This document shows positions 1 to 7,807 of a DNA stretch of 64,000 nucleotides, one piece after another. A model generated the notes under the pieces. The model ran no database searches and was not told where the DNA came from. It worked only from the letters and a program-made list of their open reading frames with translations. The position numbers and the translations under genes were made by a program. The stretch is from Gilvibacter sediminis. Lineage in GTDB: Bacteria > Bacteroidota > Bacteroidia > Flavobacteriales > Flavobacteriaceae. The stretch covers positions 212,299 through 276,298 of the forward strand of contig NZ_JAQQTE010000022.1 of NCBI RefSeq assembly GCF_028561565.1, written 5' to 3'. Numbering within the stretch: position 1 is the stretch's first letter; each line of letters begins with the position of its first letter.

Positions 1-796
1 TGCTCACTACGATCTTTAAGCCGTCTTTGGCTGCTCGAACAAAGGACAATCGCCTGGAAAAGGTCTTGGGGAAAAGGATTCCATTACCCATGACCATTCC
101 GGCACAGCCAGCTACAACGATCACAGAAAGCTCAATAGCTCCGTGGAGCATAATATTTTTAGAGGCTTGCCAAAACACTTCGTTATTCGCAAACATTGTA
201 AAAAAGGCACCGACCATAACTCCGTTGGAGAATAATACGTAGGCAGAACCTACTGAGGTAATAACTCCAAAGGCAAAGGCCAAAATAGACACGCGAATAT
301 TGTTTACAGTAATGGCCAGAAAAGTTCCCCATTCGCTACCGGTGCCGTAAATGGCCGTCGGGTTTCCGTTTTCAATATTGTTCAAGGTCTCGTTGACATA
401 ACCGTCTCCTAAAATCAGCCTTACAAAGGTGTCGTCATACAAACTGCTTATCGCGCCTATGAATATCGCAGCGGCAAAAACCAAAAAGGCGTAGAGCAGG
501 GTGCGTTGATGCTGATAGAAAAAGAGCGGAAACTCCTCCTTCCAGAAACTGATGACCCGGTTCTTGTCTTCCTTCTTGTTCTTATAGATCTGCTGATGCG
601 CTTGAGAGGTCAGCGAATTGAGGTACTGCAGCGTTTTAGAATCGGGAAAATAGGTCTGGGCATAAGCCAGATCATTGGTCAAATGAATGTAGTGATCAGC
701 GAGCGTATCAGGGTTGATCTGCGACTTAAGTGCTATTGCTTTTTCAAAAGCGATCCATTTTTCTTTATTTTGCTTAACAAAAGCCGCCTCGCGCAT
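1..796 (-). CDS. SpoIIM/DUF95-family integral membrane protein (3' end outside window)
   Basis: Read on the minus strand from an ATG at 796, an open frame runs off the left edge with no stop. About 265 residues are visible. It begins MREAAFVKQNKEKW, has a soluble helical N-terminus of about 100 residues, then hydrophobic segments with the stretches FLAITVNNIRVSILAFAFG and GAIELSVIVVAGCAGMVMG. This is the pattern of the stage II sporulation protein M (DUF95) family. In non-sporulating bacteria these proteins are of unknown function and often sit beside RDD membrane proteins, as here, where the RDD gene starts 38 bases away on the other strand. Flavobacteria do not sporulate, so the family name should not be read as a role. 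The start follows the alignment of charged N-terminal residues and is fairly safe. Confidence 0.8.
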   Translation of the reverse strand, partial: MREAAFVKQNKEKWIAFEKAIALKSQINPDTLADHYIHLTNDLAYAQTYFPDSKTLQYLNSLTSQAHQQIYKNKKEDKNRVISFWKEEFPLFFYQHQRTLLYAFLVFAAAIFIGAISSLYDDTFVRLILGDGYVNETLNNIENGNPTAIYGTGSEWGTFLAITVNNIRVSILAFAFGVITSVGSAYVLFSNGVMVGAFFTMFANNEVFWQASKNIMLHGAIELSVIVVAGCAGMVMGNGILFPKTFSRRLSFVRAAKDGLKIVVS

Positions 797-834
797 TCAG
801 TAATTTTTTCTTAAAGATAAGCACTTGCAAGCAA

Positions 835-1557
835 ATGGCAAACTTACAAATTAGTACTACCCAGAACGTAAATTTAGGCTATACCATAGCCAGTGCTGGG
901 GAGCGCATTCTGGCCTTATTGGTGGATCTGGTGATCTTTATTTTGTACTTCTACATTCTGAGTAAGGCCACTGCTGTTTTTGACCGAATGTTCAATGATG
1001 ATTGGTCGGTATTTGGATTGCAATCCCTTTTGCTACTGCCCATTATGTTTTATTCCCTCTATATGCACATTCTCTTTGATGGGCGTACGGTAGGGAAGAT
1101 GTGTTTGCAAATTCGCGTGGTCAAATTAGACGGATCACCGGTACATTGGTCTAATTATATGGTCCGCTGGATGATGCGTATCGTCGATCTTTGGGTTTTT
1201 CCAGCAATTGGACTTTTGACCCTTATTTTTAGTGAAAGACAACAGCGCATAGGCGATTCTGCCGCAGGAACGGTAGTGATCTCCACCAAGAAACGCTACA
1301 ACATCAGCAGTACTATTTTAGAAGAGATCGAGCAGGAGTACACGCCTAAATTCGCCACGGTAACTCAACTCTCTGACAAGGACGCCCGACTCATCAAAGA
1401 AACTTATCGCATAGCCGTCCGCTCTAACGACTACAAGACACTCAATCTGCTTCGCGTCAAGGTTGAAAGCCTTATCGGAAGCAATTCAGACCTGTACGAT
1501 CGTCAATACATTGACACGGTACTTAAGGACTACAATTACTACACGCAAAGTCTATGA
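835..1557 (+). CDS. RDD family membrane protein
   Basis: A 240-residue inner-membrane protein. The N-terminal half carries the RDD features: Arg and Asp in AGERILALLVDLVI (first helix), a second helix around residues 60-85, the loop DGRTVGKMCLQIRVV, and a last helix followed by ERQQRIGDSAAGTVV. The C-terminal 100 residues are soluble and helical. RDD proteins are proposed to be transporters or membrane scaffolds, but no substrate can be inferred. The gene is divergent from a SpoIIM-like gene, a pairing seen repeatedly in bacteria. Its stop overlaps the start of the next gene by four bases (ATGA), so the two are probably translationally coupled. Confidence 0.85.
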   Translation: MANLQISTTQNVNLGYTIASAGERILALLVDLVIFILYFYILSKATAVFDRMFNDDWSVFGLQSLLLLPIMFYSLYMHILFDGRTVGKMCLQIRVVKLDGSPVHWSNYMVRWMMRIVDLWVFPAIGLLTLIFSERQQRIGDSAAGTVVISTKKRYNISSTILEEIEQEYTPKFATVTQLSDKDARLIKETYRIAVRSNDYKTLNLLRVKVESLIGSNSDLYDRQYIDTVLKDYNYYTQSL

Positions 1558-2165
1558 GTTTGCTGCTTTGGGTCGATCTGTTAGGGACCATCGCTTTTGC
1601 TATTTCTGGGGTGCTTACTGCCATGAAAAAAGGCTTGGATCCTTTCGGGATCTTTATCATTGCCTTTGTGACCTCTGTTGGAGGAGGAACGGTCCGAGAT
1701 CTGTTGATGGACGCGCCCGTTTTCTGGATGTATGATCTGATGTATATCTACACCATTGCAGGGGCCGCGGTCTTTGCGATCATTTTTAGATCACGCCTGA
1801 GCTATCTCAGAAGATCCTTGTTCCTCTTTGATACCATTGGAATCGCCTTGTACACCATGGTGGGTATTCAAAAGGGAATTGGGGCAGAGTTTCACCCTGT
1901 GATCTGTATCATTCTAGGAACCTTAAGTGCCTGCTTTGGTGGTGTGATTCGTGATATTCTGTGCAACGAGATCCCCATTATTTTTAGAAAAGAAATTTAC
2001 GCGACGGCTTGTATAGCCGGAGGTGTGGTCTATTTTGCCGCCAGTTATGGGAACTTCCCGTCTTGGTTGCAATTTGGGCTGGCTGCAGGGGTTGTAATTG
2101 CTGTAAGACTTATTGCAGTGGTCTTTAAGCTGAGATTGCCCAGTTTCTATCCGCAGTCCTCTTGA
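1554..2165 (+). CDS. Trimeric intracellular cation (TRIC/UPF0126) channel family protein
   Basis: A 203-residue protein with about seven membrane helices arranged as an inverted repeat of three plus three plus one. Each repeat holds the family signature: GGGTVRDLLM near residue 43 and FGGVIRDILCNE near residue 128. Prokaryotic TRIC homologues form homotrimeric cation (K+) channels, and this length matches the family (about 200). It is translationally coupled to the RDD gene through an ATGA overlap, which suggests the two membrane proteins are made together. It converges on the cyclophilin gene with a gap of three bases and no visible terminator. Confidence 0.88.
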   Translation: MSLLLWVDLLGTIAFAISGVLTAMKKGLDPFGIFIIAFVTSVGGGTVRDLLMDAPVFWMYDLMYIYTIAGAAVFAIIFRSRLSYLRRSLFLFDTIGIALYTMVGIQKGIGAEFHPVICIILGTLSACFGGVIRDILCNEIPIIFRKEIYATACIAGGVVYFAASYGNFPSWLQFGLAAGVVIAVRLIAVVFKLRLPSFYPQSS

Positions 2166-2168
2166 GAA

Positions 2169-2885
2169 TTAATCCAAAAGTTCTATACTGATATACACAT
2201 TGTTGAGCGGCCATTCGCCTTCATCTGCTGGGAGATTGGCAATGGTGTCTACCACGTCCATCCCCTGAGTGACCTGTCCAAAAATGGTGTATTTGTTGTT
2301 GAGGTGTCCTGTACTTTTCTCCGGACCTAAAAAGATAAAGAACTCATAAGCTGCCGATTTGTTATCTGGATTCTCTCGATACCATTTGGCGCCAGAAATC
2401 GTGCCTCTGCGGTGACGACGACCGCTTTCTAACTCTGCAGAAAGTCTGTACTTCCCGAGTTTAGCGCGCTTGCGATTGGTGTCTGCGTTGTCACTGTTTC
2501 CCGCCTGAATGATAAAGTTCGGAACCACGCGGTGAAAGTAGGTATTGTCAAAGTAGCCCTCTTTGACCAAATACACAAAATTGGCTCGGTGTATCGGAGT
2601 ATCTTTAAAGAGTTGTAATTCTATGTCTCCGTACTTGGTTTTTATTCGAGCGCGTGTTTCTGGATTTACTTTGCCATAAGACAATAGAACGCTGTCTGCA
2701 ATGGCTTCCGTGAGAAAAGGAAGGGCTTGCGTACGCTCTTCTTTTTTTTCTGCTTCAGGCTCCTTTTTTACTACGGCTTCTGTCTTTTTTGTCTCTGCGG
2801 ATGGCGTGTCGGCAGGGCTTTGTTTTTTAGTATCTTCACAAGCCGTAACAAAAAATAGCAGGCAAAAAAGCAACAGGAATCGCAT
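2169..2885 (-). CDS. Cyclophilin-type peptidyl-prolyl cis-trans isomerase, lipoprotein
   Basis: A signal peptide (MRFLLLFCLLFFVTAC) ends in a lipobox Cys at about residue 16 and is followed by a Lys/Glu/Pro-rich linker of about 50 residues. The rest is a cyclophilin domain with the signature FHRVVPNFIIQAG, plus YTIFGQV and GMDVVD. It should catalyse prolyl isomerisation in exported proteins, anchored on the periplasmic side or at the outer membrane. An upstream ATG at 2903 would add six residues and overlap the divergent NUDIX gene. I chose 2885 because it gives a standard lipoprotein signal and leaves three bases between the two start codons. A -7-like box (TATTTTTG, 2918-2911 minus strand) lies inside the NUDIX coding region. 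Confidence 0.9.
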   Translation of the reverse strand: MRFLLLFCLLFFVTACEDTKKQSPADTPSAETKKTEAVVKKEPEAEKKEERTQALPFLTEAIADSVLLSYGKVNPETRARIKTKYGDIELQLFKDTPIHRANFVYLVKEGYFDNTYFHRVVPNFIIQAGNSDNADTNRKRAKLGKYRLSAELESGRRHRRGTISGAKWYRENPDNKSAAYEFFIFLGPEKSTGHLNNKYTIFGQVTQGMDVVDTIANLPADEGEWPLNNVYISIELLD

Positions 2886-2888
2886 AGT

Positions 2889-3527
2889 ATGGATTTTTCT
2901 CAATTCGCATCAAAAATATCAAAAGTTCAGCAGATGTCACTCCCCGGAGAGGTGGCTCAATTAGAAATGGCCCCTCTAGAACGATTGCAAGAACTCAAGC
3001 GGAAAGCAGTTGAGGCGCAAACTGCGCGCAGGGCAGGTGTGATGGTGCTTTTTTATCCAGATCTGAAATTACAAACGCGTTTCGCGCTTATCTTGAGAAA
3101 GACCTATAAGGGTGTACATTCGGCTCAGATCGGTTTTCCAGGAGGAAGTTATGAAGATACTGACGCTGATCTGATGCAAACAGCCTTAAGAGAAACGGAG
3201 GAGGAGATCGGGGTTCCCACCAGTGATATAGTGGTTCTGAAAGAATTGACGCATGTCTATATTCCGCCGAGTAATTTTTATGTGCATCCCTATTTGGGTA
3301 TTGCCCAGCAGACGCCAAACTTTGTCCTTCAAGAATCCGAAGTTGATGCTTTAGTAGAAGTTGATCTGCCGCAATTCCTATCTGATGATCCCTTGACCAC
3401 ACGCGTGCTTACTACCTCTTACGCCCACCAGATCAAGGTGCCGGCTTTTGAGCTCAACGGCCATATAGTCTGGGGTGCGACGGCTATGATGCTCAATGAG
3501 GTAAGAGAGCTGTTAAAGCAGCTTTAA
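2889..3527 (+). CDS. NUDIX hydrolase, CoA pyrophosphatase type
   Basis: A 212-residue protein with a NUDIX box containing RETEEEIG at about residue 100 and the preceding motif IGFPGGSYED typical of the CoA-diphosphatase (NudL/UPF0035) subfamily. The expected reaction is hydrolysis of CoA or its derivatives to 4'-phosphopantetheine and 3',5'-ADP. The start MDFSQFASKI fits the usual beginning of flavobacterial members. It is divergent from the cyclophilin lipoprotein with only three bases between start codons, so its promoter must lie inside that gene. It is followed by an acyltransferase after 44 bases that has its own -7 box. Confidence 0.88.
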   Translation: MDFSQFASKISKVQQMSLPGEVAQLEMAPLERLQELKRKAVEAQTARRAGVMVLFYPDLKLQTRFALILRKTYKGVHSAQIGFPGGSYEDTDADLMQTALRETEEEIGVPTSDIVVLKELTHVYIPPSNFYVHPYLGIAQQTPNFVLQESEVDALVEVDLPQFLSDDPLTTRVLTTSYAHQIKVPAFELNGHIVWGATAMMLNEVRELLKQL

Positions 3528-3544
3528 GACCTGAGTCAATTTCG

Positions 3545-3552
3545 TATCTTTG
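3545..3552 (+). promoter_or_regulatory. -7 promoter box for the acyltransferase gene
   Basis: TATCTTTG matches the Bacteroidota -7 consensus TAnnTTTG and lies 19 bases before the ATG at 3572. No clear -33 TTG is seen at the usual 19-21 base spacing. Confidence 0.5.
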
Positions 3553-3571
3553 GCGGGCTAAAGAAAACTAC

Positions 3572-4378
3572 ATGGGGCTTTTTAAGCGAAATCCATTCGG
3601 ACATATTCTATTTATCAAACGTTGGTTGATCCGCATTTTGGGCGCCATGACCCACCGCAGATTCAAAGGCTTTAACGAGCTGCAGATAGAAGGTTCGGAG
3701 ATCATCAAAGAGCTGCCAGAAAATAACGTACTATTCGTTTCCAATCACCAAACCTATTTTGCAGACGTAGTGGCTATGTTCCATGTGTTCAATGCGAGTT
3801 TGAGTGGGCGTGTGGATAGTATTAAGAATATTGGCTACTTATGGCAACCCAAGTTAAACCTCTACTTTGTGGCAGCCAAAGAGACCATGAGTGCTGGGCT
3901 CTTGCCTAAGATCTTAGCGTATACAGGTTCTGTGAGTATTGAGCGTACCTGGCGTGAAAAGGGGAAAGAGATCAATCGTCAAGTAAAGATGAGTGATGTC
4001 AACAATATTGCTGTGGCCTTAGAAGACGGTTGGGTAATCACCTTTCCGCAGGGAACAACAAAGCCTTGGAAGCCTATTCGTCGCGGTACAGCGCACATCA
4101 TCAAACAGAATAAGCCATTAGTAGTTCCTATTGTCATTGATGGATTTAGACGTTCTTTTGATCGTAAAGGACTGCGCATCAAAAAGCGCAATATCTTGCA
4201 ATCTATGGTGATCAAAGAACCGTTAGAGATCGATTATGAGAATGATTCGGTGGATTCTATAGTAGAGAAGCTACAGTATGCCATTGAACAGCATCCATCG
4301 TTCTTAAAGGTAATTCCACAAGAGGAGTTGGCTCAGGCAGAAGAGCTCAATAAAAAGCGTCGTTACCGCCAGGATTAG
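3572..4378 (+). CDS. Lysophospholipid acyltransferase family protein (PlsC-like)
   Basis: A 268-residue protein with a membrane-associated N-terminus and a PlsC fold, which transfers an acyl chain to a lysophospholipid or glycerophosphate-like acceptor at the inner membrane. Motif I reads NHQTYFAD near residue 56: five residues separate His from Asp, where the usual motif is H(X)4D. Motif III reads FPQGTT near residue 155, where Gln replaces the usual Glu of FPEGTR. The remaining core (VPIVIDGFRR) is recognisable. The C-terminus is Lys/Glu-rich. These differences may define a lineage-specific subfamily or indicate an unusual acceptor. It converges on the membrane-protein gene at 4381. Confidence 0.8.
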   Translation: MGLFKRNPFGHILFIKRWLIRILGAMTHRRFKGFNELQIEGSEIIKELPENNVLFVSNHQTYFADVVAMFHVFNASLSGRVDSIKNIGYLWQPKLNLYFVAAKETMSAGLLPKILAYTGSVSIERTWREKGKEINRQVKMSDVNNIAVALEDGWVITFPQGTTKPWKPIRRGTAHIIKQNKPLVVPIVIDGFRRSFDRKGLRIKKRNILQSMVIKEPLEIDYENDSVDSIVEKLQYAIEQHPSFLKVIPQEELAQAEELNKKRRYRQD

Positions 4379-4380
4379 TT

Positions 4381-5031
4381 CTAGACCTCCATCTTTTTTA
4401 ATTCTACATAATTGCGCTTAAGTCTGCGCAGCATTAAGCCGTATACTAAATAGTAGATCAAGGCAATAAAGCCAATGAAAAGTATACCCACAATGATCTG
4501 AGAGATAAAGAACACACTTGTGAAACTTGCCAAATCAACTTCTGCATAGCCTTCTGGGAAGGTTGCTTTTAAAAGTCCGTATAGTTGTTCTTTGTTGAAG
4601 TAGTAGTAAATATTGACCGCAAACAAAGTGAGTACAGAAGTACCAATGTTGTAATAGACAAAGTAGCGCACGGTGCGGCGGGTCTTTAAAATCTTACGCA
4701 TCAATTCCTTGAGCGTATCGGTGCTATTTATGGCTTGGTAATTTCTGTAGAAGAGGTAAATGAAGCCAGCAAAAATGGTGTAGTGAATCACATTGACCAA
4801 AGTAAAGGCACGGCTAAGGCCCATGCCTTGATTGATGGTCTTACTCGATTCAGGAATCAAGAAATTAAGACCGATCCAAATGGCGATCTCGATCACAGAA
4901 GCGATCAGGATCCATTTGACGACAGAAGAGGACTTCTTCAAGATCATTGGATAGATATCGTCAAAACTCAGCTTCGGTAGCTCTTGCTCCCGTGCTTGCC
5001 ATTGCTTTTTTAAAAGTTCGAGTTGATCCAT
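4381..5031 (-). CDS. Membrane protein paired with an ECF sigma factor
   Basis: A 216-residue protein with a soluble N-terminus of about 40 residues (MDQLELLKKQWQAREQELPK) and four hydrophobic helices (roughly residues 40-60, 80-100, 122-140 and 165-195). The C-terminus LMLRRLKRNYVELKKMEV is charged. It starts six bases after the stop of the ECF sigma factor gene, so the two form one transcript. From this context it could be the sigma factor's anti-sigma or membrane partner, but no zinc-binding anti-sigma motif is visible. As I recall, homologues are sometimes annotated as beta-carotene 15,15'-monooxygenase; nothing in the sequence supports that name. Confidence 0.7.
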   Translation of the reverse strand: MDQLELLKKQWQAREQELPKLSFDDIYPMILKKSSSVVKWILIASVIEIAIWIGLNFLIPESSKTINQGMGLSRAFTLVNVIHYTIFAGFIYLFYRNYQAINSTDTLKELMRKILKTRRTVRYFVYYNIGTSVLTLFAVNIYYYFNKEQLYGLLKATFPEGYAEVDLASFTSVFFISQIIVGILFIGFIALIYYLVYGLMLRRLKRNYVELKKMEV

Positions 5032-5036
5032 AATTC

Positions 5037-5531
5037 CTACGGATTTAAAATTTTACGCAACTTTTCCTTTATTCTGTTCATCTTTACTCTAGCATTAACT
5101 TCTGAAATACCCATGGTTTCAGAGATTTCACGATAGGATTTGTCTTCCAGATACAAGAACACCAAGGCCTTGTCAATGTCATTCAAATCCTTTACTGCCG
5201 CGTACATCAGCTTCAATTGTTCCTCGATGGTATCATCGTACTTCTCCGACGCGATTTTAAAACTAACTCCTTCAAACTCCTGAGTCGCTACACCCTTCTT
5301 GCTCTTACGATAAAGTGTAATTGCCGTGTTCAGGGCCACACGATACATCCAAGTACTGAACTTGGCATCCCCGCGAAACTTAGGATAAGCCTTCCACAAT
5401 TGTATAGTGATCTCTTGAAATAGGTCGTTGTGCGCATCCTGATTACGGGTGTACAGTCGACATATTTTATGAACCACGTTTTGATGCTCCTCGAGCTGTT
5501 TTACAAAACTATGTTTCAGGTTTTGATCCAA
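5037..5531 (-). CDS. RNA polymerase ECF sigma factor
   Basis: A 164-residue sigma-70 family protein of ECF type. Region 2 is seen in AHNDLFQEITIQLWKAYPKF and FSTWMYRVALNTAITLYRK. Region 4 is seen in LEDKSYREISETMGISEVNARVKMNRIKEKL, a helix-turn-helix. It directs RNA polymerase to a small set of promoters. The gene is followed at six bases by a four-helix membrane protein, the probable partner that controls it. No ECF-type promoter for autoregulation could be recognised in the 140 bases upstream. Confidence 0.92.
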   Translation of the reverse strand: MDQNLKHSFVKQLEEHQNVVHKICRLYTRNQDAHNDLFQEITIQLWKAYPKFRGDAKFSTWMYRVALNTAITLYRKSKKGVATQEFEGVSFKIASEKYDDTIEEQLKLMYAAVKDLNDIDKALVFLYLEDKSYREISETMGISEVNARVKMNRIKEKLRKILNP

Positions 5532-5671
5532 AGGTTGATTGTTAGTGTTAGAGGTTATTTTGCAGTTTACAATTGATCTGTTGTCAGCTGCAGTTTAACT
5601 TCATTGGTTTGTTCGATTTCCGCCCGATTTGTTACAGGAATTCTGATAAAATTGCGCGTATTTAATGGTAA

Positions 5672-6037
5672 CTAGTTCTGAACCTGTACTTTAATTGGCC
5701 CTCCAGGGTTGAGCCAAGTTCCGCCGAGTTCATCAATGTTTACGTCTAATTCATCAGAAGTGTCTATGCTTTTCACATTGATATTCACTTCTTCTGAGGT
5801 GTCTACGCCGCGCAAATTCACATAGAGTTCATCATAAGTGTTGATGTCCTTAATGCTGACTTCAACCAAGCCGTTCTCATTAAGCGGAACCAGACCGTAT
5901 TGCGAATGCGGTTTGAGATCGTTTAAGCCGTTATCGGCATAGGCCTTGGGCATCAAATCCAGTTTCATGGCAGTGTTAACGGTAAGGCAGACTGCAATTA
6001 CAGTCAGGACTACTTTAGTATAGGTATCTGCTTTCAT
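5672..6037 (-). CDS. Small exported protein with 13-residue repeats
   Basis: A 121-residue protein with an N-terminal hydrophobic segment (TKVVLTVIAVCLTVNTAM) acting as signal anchor or signal peptide. The C-terminal part contains three tandem 13-residue units at about residues 65-77, 78-90 and 91-103. Each begins (I/V)(N/D)T(Y/S)(D/E)E and continues with an alternating pattern around VN(L/I/V), which suggests a small repeated beta structure. Function is unknown, though proteins with this N-terminus recur in Bacteroidota. It begins 26 bases after the adenylate cyclase stop and probably belongs to the same transcript. Confidence 0.65.
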   Translation of the reverse strand: MKADTYTKVVLTVIAVCLTVNTAMKLDLMPKAYADNGLNDLKPHSQYGLVPLNENGLVEVSIKDINTYDELYVNLRGVDTSEEVNINVKSIDTSDELDVNIDELGGTWLNPGGPIKVQVQN

Positions 6038-6063
6038 AATTTAAGTTTTGTAGGATGAATCAA

Positions 6064-7173
6064 TTATTGTTCCGTAAAAGTCACCAGGGTCAAGGATTCT
6101 GATTTTCCCCGGAGCGGATGTGCTCCCAGATCTTTGGGTGTAATACCTTCCGGTAATTTAACCAACAATTGAGCAAAATCTTCACTGGCCAAAATATCAA
6201 CACCCAAAGCATTACAGCTGCTTTGAATGCGCGCCGCAGTGTTGAGTACATCGCCAGAAAAAGCGATCTCTCGCTTTATTTGGCCCAATTCACCACTCAT
6301 GACATTTCCGCAGTGATACCCAACTTTAAACTCAGGAACCAAACCGTATTTAGCTTGGTATTTAGAGGCTTTACTGTTGATCAGTTCTTTCATTAGATAA
6401 TAACAATGTAGCGCGTTGGAATTTTTTAGCCCGCGTTTCATTTTCCAACTCAAAACCACTTCGTCCCCTACATATTGGTATACCTCGCCGTAGGTACGCA
6501 CCACAGCGGGAGCAATATCCCTAAAGAAATCTTTGAGAAAATTAAAGTAACGTGCTTCCCCAAGCTGTTCGGCAATTCCCGTAGCATTGCGAATGTCTGC
6601 AAACATAAAAATGCGGCGCTCCTGTTTGGGTCTGAAGTACTTACCAAGCAGATAATCGGGGAAAACTCCAGGGCCAAAACGATCATTGACCATTAGAATG
6701 ATAAGCGTAACCAAGACAATGAACAGCCAGATCAGGTAATTCTTTACAAACATCCAACTCGAGAAAAAGAAGAAGGTCTCTTCTAAAACATCCTCATCAT
6801 AAACGGGGAGGTCCAAGTTCTGACCTTGTAAATAGATGTTTCCTGCAGCACTAACCAGAAATGCAGTTATGGTGTAGATCACCAGTATGATCAAAAATGC
6901 ATTGATAAAGGAGAATCTGCGCAAGGCACGTTCCATTAAATGAATGGTGACTAAGCCTCCGATAATCCCAGCTGAGGTAGAGATGATCAAATTAGCGATG
7001 AAATTGGATAGAAAATCATATTCTGAGGTCAGTACCCGATTGCTGGCCAGAATACTGTATTCATAAAAGAACATCACATTGCTGATCAGCACCCAGGCAA
7101 CGGTTACCCAGAAAGCCCTTCTGAGGTAGGCCCATACCTGCCTTTTTGAAGACCTAATCATTTTTCCCGCCAT
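6064..7173 (-). CDS. Membrane-bound class III adenylate/guanylate cyclase
   Basis: The N-terminal half has four to five hydrophobic helices. The C-terminal half (from about residue 180) is a class III cyclase domain: MFADIRNAT with the first metal Asp, YVGDEVVLSW with the second, then KVGYHCGNV and SGDVLNTAARI with the conserved Asn and Arg. It should convert ATP (or GTP) to the 3',5'-cyclic nucleotide in the cytoplasm. An ATG at 7236 is possible but would overlap the upstream gene by 58 bases. The ATG at 7173 (MAGKMIRSSK) leaves five bases after that gene's stop and is preferred. ATP versus GTP preference was not determined. Confidence 0.85.
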   Translation of the reverse strand: MAGKMIRSSKRQVWAYLRRAFWVTVAWVLISNVMFFYEYSILASNRVLTSEYDFLSNFIANLIISTSAGIIGGLVTIHLMERALRRFSFINAFLIILVIYTITAFLVSAAGNIYLQGQNLDLPVYDEDVLEETFFFFSSWMFVKNYLIWLFIVLVTLIILMVNDRFGPGVFPDYLLGKYFRPKQERRIFMFADIRNATGIAEQLGEARYFNFLKDFFRDIAPAVVRTYGEVYQYVGDEVVLSWKMKRGLKNSNALHCYYLMKELINSKASKYQAKYGLVPEFKVGYHCGNVMSGELGQIKREIAFSGDVLNTAARIQSSCNALGVDILASEDFAQLLVKLPEGITPKDLGAHPLRGKSESLTLVTFTEQ

Positions 7174-7178
7174 ATGAA

Positions 7179-7778
7179 TTAGCAGTTCTTGTATTTGTCG
7201 TGTAATCCTGCGCCTGCTGTAATCATTGGGCGGCACTTTTCTAAGCGATTCAAACGCGTTTTCTCTTGTTTTGCACTTCCGATATGATCGGCGTATTCGC
7301 GTTGCTTCCCGGGGGTTAGTCCTTCAAAGGCTGATTTTAATTCGGCATCTTGATCAAAAGCCGTTTGCAATGCTACAGGAATGACCAAAGCTTTAGTTTT
7401 ACGCTGCGGCTTGATCTCTTTGCCTTGTTTTTGATTCTCAATGGCCTCTAAGGCGTAAGCATGGACCATGTCAAAATCAACTTCATCTATAGAATTCCAG
7501 TTGAGCTGTCGCATACCTCGGGTCTTACCTTCTTGGGCATTGCGTAAAACTCCTTTGGGGTCACTTAAAAAGGATCCATTGAAAAACCACAGTCCAAAGT
7601 GATTTTTAAAGGCGCCTATGCCCATAACATTCTTACCACCAACGGTATAAGTGGGAATGCCCCATTTGACCGTTTCAACGGCCTCGGTCTTTTGTAACAG
7701 ACTGCGAAGTTTGGTGAGTTCCTGCTCCCAATGCTTGTTTTTGGTTATATAGGCGTCAATCTTTTCTGCATCGGTCAT
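7179..7778 (-). CDS. YdeI/OmpD-associated family protein with N-terminal DUF1801-like domain
   Basis: A 199-residue cytoplasmic protein. Residues 1-110 resemble the DUF1801 fold (VKWGIPTYTVGGKNVMGIGAFKNHFGLWFF). The C-terminal part has the YdeI/OmpD-associated signature, with LTPGKQREYADHIGSAKQEKTRLNRLEKC. Members have been linked to bacteriocin or peptide resistance in some bacteria, but the biochemical role is not settled. It is the first gene of a probable operon with the cyclase. A second, single-domain YdeI relative is at 40511-41080. Confidence 0.8.
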   Translation of the reverse strand: MTDAEKIDAYITKNKHWEQELTKLRSLLQKTEAVETVKWGIPTYTVGGKNVMGIGAFKNHFGLWFFNGSFLSDPKGVLRNAQEGKTRGMRQLNWNSIDEVDFDMVHAYALEAIENQKQGKEIKPQRKTKALVIPVALQTAFDQDAELKSAFEGLTPGKQREYADHIGSAKQEKTRLNRLEKCRPMITAGAGLHDKYKNC

Positions 7779-7807
7779 AGTATTAATTGTTTAGTTAGTT
7801 GTCAGTT

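Noticed and set aside
1..796. Sporulation function from the SpoIIM family name
   Set aside because: No other sporulation gene is present and the inferred phylum does not sporulate.
506..814. A 102-codon plus-strand frame near the left edge
   Set aside because: It lies opposite the SpoIIM-like gene, which runs off the window; the minus-strand translation has family features and this one has none.
1463..1735. A 90-codon frame across the RDD/TRIC junction
   Set aside because: It is out of frame with two recognisable genes that overlap by ATGA, with Cys/Arg-rich shadow composition.
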